A stretch of 7,785 nucleotides of DNA from Azophilus sp964348115. GTDB lineage: Bacteria; Pseudomonadota; Gammaproteobacteria; Pseudomonadales; Azotimanducaceae. Positions 1-5,841 of this stretch are shown piece after piece. Each line of letters starts with the position of its first letter. Position 1 is the stretch's first letter. Location: assembly GCA_964348115.1 (NCBI GenBank), contig CAYGBY010000186.1:1-7785 (forward strand), given 5' to 3'. The notes beneath the pieces are model-generated. The model did not search any database. It was not told the DNA's origin and saw nothing but the letters and a program-made list of their open reading frames with translations. The position numbers and the translations under genes are program-made.

Positions 1-527
1 TGGGTGAGCGCCAGGGGCACTGCTTGGGGTGGCGGCGGCGGGTGCGGCAGGCTTTGCGGATGCAGCATCCTCAGCGTCTCGGTGCGCCAGTCGTCGCAGC
101 TGCCCTTGAAGGTGCCCTGGATCAGTTGGTCGCGCAGTCTTGGAAACTCGTCTTCGTCTTGGTTGGGGTCCGCCTTCATCGCTTGGTGGATCCCCTTCCA
201 CTCGGGGCAAAAAGGGGGCAGCGCCGCGAAGGTTTTCCGGCCTTTGCCGAGAAAGTTGCCCAGGAGACCGTAGTGTGAGCAACTGCTGCCGATGAAGCAG
301 TGCATGAAGGCTTGGTGGCCCACCTCATTGCGTTCGGGATGCCGCAGGAATGCCATCTGAGCCGCCCAGGCGGATTCGAAGTCGCCCTGGCCGTAAGCTT
401 GCCGCGCTGTCCAGATCAGAGACTCCGGCGTGGTGGCGGCCGCCTCCTCGGCCACGGTCGTGGCAACGGGGAGGCAGCTGGCCAAGGCCGCAAGGGCTGC
501 AATCAGCCGCCCTCGGGTTGGGGTCAC
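1..527 (-). CDS. Partial Cys-containing predicted lipoprotein (C-terminus off the left edge)
   Basis: The minus strand is open from a GTG at 527 to the window edge, giving 175 residues without a stop. The N-terminus has two Arg (5 and 7), a hydrophobic run (8-16) and L-A-S-C at 15-18, a good lipobox; Leu at +2 would favour outer-membrane sorting. If it is not lipidated, cleavage after Ala26 (TTVA/EE) is plausible. The mature part begins with a helical stretch (about 38-62, ARQAYGQGDFESAW) resembling one TPR/Sel1-type unit, then has four Cys (77, 83, 107, 144) that could form disulfides in the periplasm, an acidic patch near 122-127 and a poly-Pro run at 163-167. I do not recognise the family. 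GTG 527 lacks a good Shine-Dalgarno; GTG 548 in the same frame is an alternative but would push the hydrophobic core inward. The coherent signal peptide makes this strand more credible than the overlapping plus-strand frames. Confidence 0.72.
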   Translation of the reverse strand, partial: MTPTRGRLIAALAALASCLPVATTVAEEAAATTPESLIWTARQAYGQGDFESAWAAQMAFLRHPERNEVGHQAFMHCFIGSSCSHYGLLGNFLGKGRKTFAALPPFCPEWKGIHQAMKADPNQDEDEFPRLRDQLIQGTFKGSCDDWRTETLRMLHPQSLPHPPPPPQAVPLALT

Positions 528-779
528 ACTTCTAACAGCCGCGCCCACTCGATCCGGGCGTACCGCCGGGAGAAGAATGGCTGCCGCCTGTGGATCCAGA
601 GGATGAAGACGACGGCATGCACGTGAAGTAACCTGAAGATGTGTTGCTCTGGCTGCCCGATACTTCCCCTCCTTTGATGCGCAGAGAGGCTTCGACTTCA
701 GCTCCTTTATCGCTCCTGTCCGTGTATCCTACCTCCCTGACTTTGCCCTCGCCGCAGGTCGTCACCGCTTCTCGCGCGG
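528..779. other. Intergenic stretch with a possible C-terminal coding remnant
   Basis: No complete gene is visible between the lipoprotein start and hicA. One plus-strand frame from 537 to the TAA at 626-628 reads like the acidic tail of a protein (ends GEEWLPPVDPEDEDDGMHVK), but it follows a TAA at 534-536 and has no credible start, so at most it is a fragment. The minus strand here gives a Ser/Gly-rich low-complexity frame that is probably its shadow. No terminator hairpin or clear promoter was found. It should contain the promoter of the leftward lipoprotein gene, but I cannot place one. Confidence 0.35.
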
Positions 780-1043
780 TTGCTTGGGTGCCTGCGCAAT
801 AAGCATCGCTGCCGCCGCAGTCGCCGCCGTCATCGCCTTGTTGTCGCGGTTCTCAAAGTGCTCGGGTTCACGCCGGCGCGGCAACGAGGCTCGCATATCC
901 AATTCCGCCACCCGGACGGACGCGCAACCACGGTCCCCGTGCATCGCGGTCGCGATCTGTCTCCGACCCTGCTTCGCCAAATCGCAAAGGACATCGGCAT
1001 GTCCGCCCACGAGTTCGCGGCGTGTCGACGTAAGCCTGCATGA
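780..1043 (+). CDS. hicA: HicA-type mRNA interferase toxin, N-terminus probably rearranged
   Basis: HicA toxins are small dsRBD-fold ribonucleases that cleave mRNA and are neutralised by HicB. From about residue 22 the protein follows the family well: VVAVLKVLGF, then RQRGSHIQFRHPDG with the catalytic His of the GSH motif, TTVPVHRGRDLSPTLLRQIA, and a final KDIGMSAHEF. Upstream of the VVAVL block (nt about 843) the frame is Arg-rich (RRSRRRHR) and unlike the usual short N-terminus with a sequence such as LTxREVV. There is no ATG in frame; TTG 780 is the first usable start after the in-frame TGA at 738-740, and CTG 792 is another possibility. The gene is therefore likely 5'-truncated or fused to foreign DNA, and may be inactive. 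Its HicB partner lies 18 bp away but on the opposite strand. Family assignment is firm; start and activity are not. Confidence 0.75.
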   Translation: MLGCLRNKHRCRRSRRRHRLVVAVLKVLGFTPARQRGSHIQFRHPDGRATTVPVHRGRDLSPTLLRQIAKDIGMSAHEFAACRRKPA

Positions 1044-1061
1044 TAGGCAGGCGGCGGTGAA

Positions 1062-1271
1062 TCAAGCAACCTTGACAGTCTGTGTGCCGATGAACTCGCC
1101 TTCCAGATCGGGTTCTCCGTCGTCTAGGAGCAGCATGACCACCTCGCGAAGGTTGTCGTTTAGCTCCTCCAACGTTTCCCCTTGGCTATGCGCCCCCGTA
1201 AAACCGGGAATATAGCCAACGTACAACCCAGTAACGGGACAATGTTCGACAACTGCCGTGTAACTGCGCAT
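1062..1271 (-). CDS. hicB: HicB-type antitoxin, short single-domain form
   Basis: This 69-residue protein matches the short HicB/UPF0150 fold: an opening strand RSYTAVVEHCPVTGLYVGYI, the PGFTGAHSQGETLEEL segment, the helix NLREVVMLLLDDGEP and the closing FIGTQTVKV strand. In the family this fold caps the HicA active site. A full-length short HicB carries no C-terminal helix-turn-helix, so autoregulation is not expected from this chain alone. The start is ATG at 1269-1271, with only a weak purine stretch (AAGACG) upstream. Most relatives are followed directly by a co-directional hicA; here the next gene is a hicA on the opposite strand ending 18 bp from the hicB stop. HicB is intact although its HicA looks 5'-damaged, consistent with a retained antitoxin beside a broken toxin. 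Confidence 0.88.
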   Translation of the reverse strand: MRSYTAVVEHCPVTGLYVGYIPGFTGAHSQGETLEELNDNLREVVMLLLDDGEPDLEGEFIGTQTVKVA

Positions 1272-1637
1272 CAGTTTGACGTCTTAAAAATTCAGGATCA
1301 GAGAGGATGTTACAGGAGTTTGGGCGAAATGCGAATGGTCCGGGTCCCGGAGTCCGGGTCCCGGGTGCCCTTGAAGTACGGGCTGGTCGAATCATGGCCT
1401 GCAGGGCGGCGGAGAAGCTCATTACAATGGCTTCCGGTGGCTGGCGGGCCCGAATCTGCGGGGGCGAAGCGGGCCGCCGAGGCGAGTTCGATGGGCGGCA
1501 TTCTGAATGCGGCCAGATGCAGGCTGTTCACTGACGGAACCTTGGCGGTGCAGCCGCTGGCAGAGGTGGTCGCCATTCTTTGAACAGCTCGGCAGCAAAT
1601 GTTGCGGTCACCCTGCTCCCGGTCATCTCGGCGACAT
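1272..1637. other. Non-coding stretch upstream of the carboxylase operon
   Basis: No frame on either strand looks like a recognised protein; the open frames are GC-rich shadows with no supported start. The stretch must carry the leftward hicB promoter near 1272-1330, but I cannot assign convincing -35/-10 boxes. The one visible structure is the 13-bp tandem duplication listed separately. Pseudogene remnants too degraded to recognise cannot be excluded. Confidence 0.4.
1338..1364 (+). repeat. Tandem duplication of a 13-bp GC-rich unit
   Basis: GTCCGGGTCCCGG occurs at 1338-1350 and again at 1352-1364, separated by one A (period 14). The unit holds the palindrome CCGGGTCCCGG with one central mismatch, so each copy could form a small hairpin. 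It lies in non-coding DNA and no function is evident. Confidence 0.8.
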
Positions 1638-1776
1638 CCTCTCGAGAGGGTCTAAAGGGTGCGCTGGCTGTGTTGCGGCTCATTGTGTGCGGCTCTGCCG
1701 CACGGCTTCGCCGCGCCTTGCCATCGCGCCCCTTAGGTTCCTCTGGGCTTCCGGGACTTGTTCAGCGGTTCCCTAG
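1638..1776 (+). repeat. Right-end fragment of the interspersed MITE-like element (copy D)
   Basis: Bases 1638-1677 match 7428-7467 of copy B with about four differences (shared core CTAAAGGGTGCGCTGGC). The fragment ends in CTTCCGGGAC followed by TTGTTCAGCGGTTCCCTAG. The last 22 bases (1755-1776) are the reverse complement of the left terminus of copies B and C (CTAGGGAACC, then CTGAACAAGTC), so this is the opposite terminal inverted repeat of the same element. The left half is absent here. It lies in the same orientation as the other copies and stops about 70 bp before the biotin carboxylase start. Confidence 0.75.
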
Positions 1777-1794
1777 TTCGCTTCAGATGCGGTG

Positions 1795-1818
1795 TTGCAG
1801 CTCGGCTTGCTTTAAAAT
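1795..1818 (+). promoter_or_regulatory. Weak promoter-like boxes ahead of the carboxylase operon
   Basis: TAAAAT at 1813-1818 resembles a -10 box and would give a leader of about 25 nt before the TTG start at 1849. The only nearby -35-like box, TTGCAG at 1795-1800, is just 12 bp away, too close for a standard sigma-70 promoter. The -35 contact may be weak or activator-dependent, or the promoter may lie elsewhere. Confidence 0.2.
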
Positions 1819-1848
1819 AGGCGTCCATCCAGGGTCAGGGCGCGGTCG

Positions 1849-3315
1849 TTGTTCAAGAAGGTATTGGTCGCCAACCGGGGCGAGATTGCGCTGCGGGTGC
1901 TGCGTTGCCTAGGGGGGCTGGGCATTCCCTCCGTGGTGCTGCATCATGCGGTGGACCGGCGTTCGCCGGCGGTCGCCTTGGCCGATGAGGCGGTGGAGAT
2001 CACCGGGGAGACGCCGGCGGCCGCCTATCTGGATAGCGAGCAGATCGTTTCCATTTGCACCCGGCTAGGGGTGGAGGCGGTGCATCCGGGCTACGGCTTC
2101 CTGTCTGAAAACGCCGCCTTTGCGCGGGCCTTGCGGAAGGCCGGGGTGGCGTTCGTGGGTCCGAGCCCGGAGGTGTTGGAACTGATGGGCGACAAGCTCG
2201 CCAGTCGCGCCTTTGTGGCGCAGCAGGGCTTTCCGGTGCCGCCCTCGGTGGACTTGCCCGTTCAGGACGCCGGCTTCGCCAAGCAGGTGGCGGCGCTGGG
2301 CTTTCCCGTGCTGGTCAAGGCCTCCGCCGGGGGTGGCGGCAAGGGCATGAGCATCGTGCATGGGCCGGAAAAACTCGCCGCCGCCCTCCGCCTAGCCGCC
2401 TCCGAGGCGCTGCAGTACTTTGGCGATGCGCGCGTTTATGTGGAGCGCTACTTCAGCGACGCCCGCCACATCGAGGTGCAGGTGCTTGGCGATGGGGCGC
2501 GCGCCGTGCACTTGGGCGAGCGGGAGTGCTCCGTGCAGCGGCGTTTTCAGAAGATCATCGAGGAGGCGCCTTCGCCGGTGGTGGATCAGGAAGCTCGCGC
2601 CTGGCTGGGGCGGGTCGCCGTCGGCATTGCCGAAGCGGCTGGCTACCGCAGCGCCGGCACGGTGGAGTTCATCCGCACCGGGGACGGGGAATTCTTCTTT
2701 CTGGAGATGAACACCCGCATCCAGGTGGAGCACCCGGTGACGGAAATGCTCTATGGGGTGGATCTGGTGGCGGAGCAGTTGCGGATTGCCGCCGGCCAGC
2801 CGCTGCGCTTTCAGCAGGCGGATTTGCAGCCCCGGGGCCACGCCATCGAGTGCCGCATCTGTGCGGAGGATCCGGCCAATGGCTTCCTGCCGCAAACCGG
2901 GCGGGTGCTGTTGCTCAAAAATCCAGCCGGGGAGGGCGTGCGGATGGACAGCGGCCTGTGGACCGGCCAGAACGTCACCGCCGCCTTCGACCCCCTGCTA
3001 GCCAAGCTGATCGTCCATGGGGAAACACGTTCGGCGGCCATCGCCAAGGCCATCGCCGCCTTGCGGGAGCTGGTTATCCTGGGCGTGTCCACCAACGCCG
3101 ACTATTTGCGCGGCGTCCTGGCTCATCCCGCCTTTGCCCAAGGCGCAACCGACACCGGCCTGCTGGAGCGCATCGGCGCCGAAGTGCTGGCGGCGGCCCC
3201 GCCAGAGGCGGCCGCGGCCGCCTTGGCCTGCGCCTATCTGGCGGACCGCCAAACCCGCCTGCTCAGCGAAGCCACGCCCGCTTTGCACAGGGCCATGGGC
3301 GCCTGGAGGAACTGA
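1849..3315 (+). CDS. Biotin carboxylase subunit of an MCC-type acyl-CoA carboxylase
   Basis: This cytoplasmic enzyme uses ATP and bicarbonate to carboxylate biotin on the carrier protein encoded next. Start TTG 1849 has AGGG at 1836-1839 and gives the family N-terminus MFKKVLVANRGEIA. Visible motifs: HPGYGFLSEN in the N-terminal domain; ATP-grasp loop GGGGKGM at 161-167; HIEVQVLGD; CSVQRRFQKIIEEAPSP with K235; catalytic EMNTRIQVEH at 286-295; RGHAIECRICAEDP opening the C-terminal domain. At 488 residues it is longer than a stand-alone AccC (about 450) and shorter than a complete MCC/PCC alpha chain (about 650-670). It ends with a GAWRN tail where MCC alpha chains usually pass from biotin carboxylase into the BT domain. 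Phe233 replaces the His of E. coli AccC RRHQK. The TGA shares its A with the ATG of the BCCP gene. It could be named liuD/mccA (N-terminal part); the substrate is unproven. Confidence 0.93.
   Translation: MFKKVLVANRGEIALRVLRCLGGLGIPSVVLHHAVDRRSPAVALADEAVEITGETPAAAYLDSEQIVSICTRLGVEAVHPGYGFLSENAAFARALRKAGVAFVGPSPEVLELMGDKLASRAFVAQQGFPVPPSVDLPVQDAGFAKQVAALGFPVLVKASAGGGGKGMSIVHGPEKLAAALRLAASEALQYFGDARVYVERYFSDARHIEVQVLGDGARAVHLGERECSVQRRFQKIIEEAPSPVVDQEARAWLGRVAVGIAEAAGYRSAGTVEFIRTGDGEFFFLEMNTRIQVEHPVTEMLYGVDLVAEQLRIAAGQPLRFQQADLQPRGHAIECRICAEDPANGFLPQTGRVLLLKNPAGEGVRMDSGLWTGQNVTAAFDPLLAKLIVHGETRSAAIAKAIAALRELVILGVSTNADYLRGVLAHPAFAQGATDTGLLERIGAEVLAAAPPEAAAAALACAYLADRQTRLLSEATPALHRAMGAWRN
3305..3310 (+). 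promoter_or_regulatory. Strong Shine-Dalgarno for the BCCP gene, inside the biotin carboxylase 3' end
   Basis: GGAGGA lies four bases before ATG 3315-3317. Together with the stop/start overlap (TGATG) it fixes the BCCP start and argues that the split is real translational coupling rather than a sequencing frameshift. Confidence 0.75.
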
Positions 3316-3869
3316 TGTGCCCCAGCTACCAGCTGCTAGGGGCGGCGCACCGGGTGACGCCCATCCGCGGCCTGGGGACGCACCACGTGCTGGATGTGGA
3401 TGGCGAGCGCCTGCAGCTGGATTTTCGCTGGGCCGGGCAGCATGAGGCCCTAGTGACCCTGGCGGGGGTGACGCGCAAGGTTTACGCTGCCCAGGATGGC
3501 CATGCGCTGTTCATTCATCTCGATGGACGCACTTGGCGCGTTGAGGCGATGCAGGCCTTTGGCGACGCCGCCGGGGACGACGCGGGGGCTGGCGCCAGAA
3601 TTCAGGCGCCGATGCCGGGCGTGGTGCTGGAGGTGCACGTGGCGGTGGGCGATGTGGTGGCGGAGACGGATGTGCTGGCGTTGCTGGAGAGCATGAAGAT
3701 GCAAACCGAAATCAAGGCGCCCAGCGCCGGTGTGGTCACCGCCATCCATGTGGCGGTGGGGGAGAGTTTCGAACGTGGGGCCCCGTTGATCGAAATCGAG
3801 GCGGACGCGATCGGCGCTGCCCCCGCCAGCAGCAGCCCGCAGGGCTCCACGGCCCAGACGCCTGCCTAG
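3315..3869 (+). CDS. BT-like domain plus biotin carboxyl carrier protein (BCCP)
   Basis: The 184-residue protein carries the biotin that shuttles carboxyl groups from the biotin carboxylase to the carboxyltransferase. Residues about 1-88 resemble the beta-rich region that follows the biotin carboxylase in MCC/PCC alpha chains (ALFIHLDGRTWRVEAM near its end). A short Gly/Ala/Asp linker leads to the biotinyl domain: APMPG at 98-102, then ESMKMQ with biotin-accepting Lys128, and the closing VGESFERGAPLIEIEAD. The frame is open far upstream, but only the codons from ATG 3315 resemble protein, and that ATG has a GGAGGA site. Normally this is the C-terminal third of the alpha subunit. It ends in TAG three bases before the carboxyltransferase ATG, after an Ala/Ser/Pro-rich tail. 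A biotin ligase is expected elsewhere in the genome. Confidence 0.92.
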   Translation: MCPSYQLLGAAHRVTPIRGLGTHHVLDVDGERLQLDFRWAGQHEALVTLAGVTRKVYAAQDGHALFIHLDGRTWRVEAMQAFGDAAGDDAGAGARIQAPMPGVVLEVHVAVGDVVAETDVLALLESMKMQTEIKAPSAGVVTAIHVAVGESFERGAPLIEIEADAIGAAPASSSPQGSTAQTPA

Positions 3870-3872
3870 CCC

Positions 3873-5480
3873 ATGCGCCGCATTCGTTCCCGTCTGAACA
3901 CCAGCGCCGCCTCCTACCGGGCCTACCGGGCGCACAATCTCAAGGTCGTCGCGGACTTCCGCGCCAAGCAGCAGGCCGCCCGTTTCCAGCGTCCGGCCAA
4001 GGATGTGGAGCGCCTTGCCCGCCAGCATAAGCAGATGCCTAGGGACAGGCTGGATCAGCTGCTGGACCCTGGCGCCCCATTCCTGGAGTTCTCCTCCCTG
4101 GCCGCCAACATGGCTTACGACGGCGGCGCGCCTTCCGCAAGCTGCATCACCGGCATCGGCGTCGTCGGCGGGCGGGAGGTGGTCATCCACGCCAGCGACA
4201 GCTCCGTCAAGGGCGGCGCCTGGTATCCCCTGACGGTCAAGAAGATCGTCCGCGCCTTGGACATCGCCATCGAGAACCGCCTGCCGATGGTGCACCTGTG
4301 CGACAGCGCCGGCGCCTTCCTGCCCCTGCAATCGGACCTGTTTGCGGACAAGACCATGGCCGGGCGCATCTTCCGCAACCAATGCCAGCTTTCCAAGCTC
4401 GGCTGTCAGCAGTTGGCCTTGGTGTTCGGCCACTGCACGGCTGGGGGCGCCTATGTGCCGGCCCTGTCGGACTACTCCGTCATCGTGGAAGGAGCTGGGG
4501 CCGTCTTTCTTGGCGGCCCGCCCTTGGTGAAGGCGGCCACTGGGGAGGAGGTGACCGTGGATGAACTCGGCGGCGCCCGCATGCACACCAGCGTCTCCGG
4601 CACCTGCGACTACTACGCCGCCAGTGAGCGCGAAGCCATCACCCTGGGCCGGGAAATCGTCATGCAGTGGCATCGCCCAGCCAAGCATCCCCTGCAGCGC
4701 GAGGCCCCGGAGAACCCCTGGTACGACCCGGAGGAGCTTTACGGCATCCTGCCGGATGATGTAAAGAAGCAGTTCGACATGCGCGAGGTCATCGCCCGCA
4801 TCGTTGACGGCAGCCGTTTGGCGGAGTACCAGCCCGACTATGGCGACACCCTGGTGTGCGGCTTCGCCAATCTATGGGGCTACAAGGTGGGCGTTCTGGG
4901 CAACAACGGGGTGCTGTTCAACGACAGTTCCCTCAAGGGCGCCCACTTCATGGAGCTGTGCAACCAGAACCAAGTGCCGCTGATCTTCTTCCAGAACATC
5001 ACCGGCTACATGGTGGGCCGGGAGTACGAGCGGCGCGGCATCACCAAGGACGGCGCCAAGATGATCATGGTGCAGGCCTGCTCCGAGGTGCCCAAGTTCA
5101 CGGTGATGACCAACGGCTCCTTCGGCGCCGGCAATTACGGCATGTGCGGGCGCGCCTTCGACGCCCGGCTGCTGTTTAGCTGGCCGCATAGCCAGATATC
5201 GGTGATGGGCCAGGAGCAGGCGGCCAACACCCTGGTCACCATCAAGCTGGCGCAGTTGAAGCGCGAGGGCCGTACGCCGGAAGAGCAGGAACTGGCGCAG
5301 ATCCGCGCCGACGTGCTGGCCAACTACGAGCACACCACCAGCGCCTACTACGCCAGTTCCGAACTCTGGGATGACGGCATCCTGGACCCGCTGGACACCC
5401 GCAACGCCTTGGGAGTGGCGTTGGAGGCCTCGCTGAACGCTCCCTTTGGCCAGCCGCGCTACGGCGTGTTGAGACTTTAG
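3873..5480 (+). CDS. MCC-type acyl-CoA carboxylase, carboxyltransferase (beta) subunit
   Basis: This subunit transfers the carboxyl group from biotin to the acyl-CoA. The 535 residues equal the usual MCC beta length. The N-half crotonase-like domain has DPGAPFLEFSSLAA, KGGAWYPLTVKK, DSAGAFLPLQ, the oxyanion-type CTAGGAYVPALSDYS (Gly191-Gly192) and FLGGPPLVKAATGEEV with ELGGA. The C-half has GVLFNDSSLKGAHFMELC, FFQNITGYMVG, NGSFGAGNYGMCGRA at about 414-428 and ISVMGQEQAAN. The pattern is MCC-like rather than typical propionyl-CoA carboxylase (NMCCs replace Lys/Asp-rich PCC signatures), although several normally fixed MCC positions differ (GGSFGAG is NGSFGAG; VMGGEQAA is VMGQEQAA). ATG 3873 is 4 bp after the BCCP stop with no clear Shine-Dalgarno, so coupled translation is likely. 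Geranyl-CoA or another branched acyl-CoA is an alternative substrate; liuB/mccB would be the name if leucine catabolism is confirmed. Confidence 0.9.
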   Translation: MRRIRSRLNTSAASYRAYRAHNLKVVADFRAKQQAARFQRPAKDVERLARQHKQMPRDRLDQLLDPGAPFLEFSSLAANMAYDGGAPSASCITGIGVVGGREVVIHASDSSVKGGAWYPLTVKKIVRALDIAIENRLPMVHLCDSAGAFLPLQSDLFADKTMAGRIFRNQCQLSKLGCQQLALVFGHCTAGGAYVPALSDYSVIVEGAGAVFLGGPPLVKAATGEEVTVDELGGARMHTSVSGTCDYYAASEREAITLGREIVMQWHRPAKHPLQREAPENPWYDPEELYGILPDDVKKQFDMREVIARIVDGSRLAEYQPDYGDTLVCGFANLWGYKVGVLGNNGVLFNDSSLKGAHFMELCNQNQVPLIFFQNITGYMVGREYERRGITKDGAKMIMVQACSEVPKFTVMTNGSFGAGNYGMCGRAFDARLLFSWPHSQISVMGQEQAANTLVTIKLAQLKREGRTPEEQELAQIRADVLANYEHTTSAYYASSELWDDGILDPLDTRNALGVALEASLNAPFGQPRYGVLRL

Positions 5481-5608
5481 TTGGCATGTTGGGCCAAGGA
5501 TCCTGATGTTTTCGGCGGCCCCCTACGGCAGGCCGCACCGGGTGCCGCGCAATGCAGGCGGGCGGAATGCATCGGCGGTTGAATGCTGGCGGCACTCGCC
5601 GGCGGTTG

Positions 5609-5760
5609 CTGGGGAACCGCTGAACAAGTTGCGTTCGCCCAGCAGCGCCCCGCTATTGGTGGGCGGAGATGGCGTTGCGGCCATGCGAACACGACCCGCA
5701 CCGCTGGGGGTATTCCACAGTCTGCCCGCCGCGGGCGCCCTTCGGGGGCCAAAAGGGCCA
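5609..5760 (+). repeat. Left-half copy of the interspersed MITE-like element (copy A)
   Basis: It opens with CTGGGGAACCGCTGAACAAG, one base off the CTAGGGAACC terminus of copies B and C, then GCGTTCGCCC and AGCGCCCCGCT as in B. Arms at about 5645-5670 and 5712-5739 are largely complementary, as in copy B. Similarity to B ends after CCAAAAGGGCC near 5760, so the right half is missing. It fills most of the 361-bp gap (5481-5841) between the carboxyltransferase and acyl-CoA dehydrogenase genes; the remaining 5481-5608 shows nothing recognisable and no U-tracted terminator. Confidence 0.75.
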
Positions 5761-5841
5761 CGGACAAACACAGGAAGTAATCGGACCGGACATTAGGGCG
5801 CGGGATGGCCATAGTTCTTTGCAGGACGGCGGGGTAGTGAC

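Noticed and set aside
4..626. Plus-strand frames at 4-273, 24-278 and 300-626
   Set aside because: They are antisense to the lipoprotein frame, whose signal peptide and lipobox form a coherent protein start; the plus-strand translations are Arg/Ser/Gly-rich and feature no domain.
1182..1583. 133-codon plus-strand frame and the 88-codon minus frame at 1310-1576
   Set aside because: The first overlaps hicB antisense, neither has a good ribosome site, and neither translation resembles a known family. A diverged small gene cannot be fully excluded.
2392..2895. 167-codon minus-strand frame and a plus-strand frame open from 2526
   Set aside because: Both overlap the well-supported biotin carboxylase. 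The plus frame is real protein only from ATG 3315 on, where it becomes the BCCP gene.
3301..3320. Frameshift or pseudogene in a fused MCC alpha chain
   Set aside because: The break falls exactly at a domain junction with a GGAGGA site and a TGATG overlap, which is how coupled genes look. It is kept as a point to verify rather than called a pseudogene.
3450..4688. 412-codon open frame on the minus strand
   Set aside because: It lies wholly antisense to the BCCP and carboxyltransferase genes; its composition (His/Gly/Ala/Arg-rich) is what a GC-rich gene gives in that antisense frame, and it has no recognisable domain.
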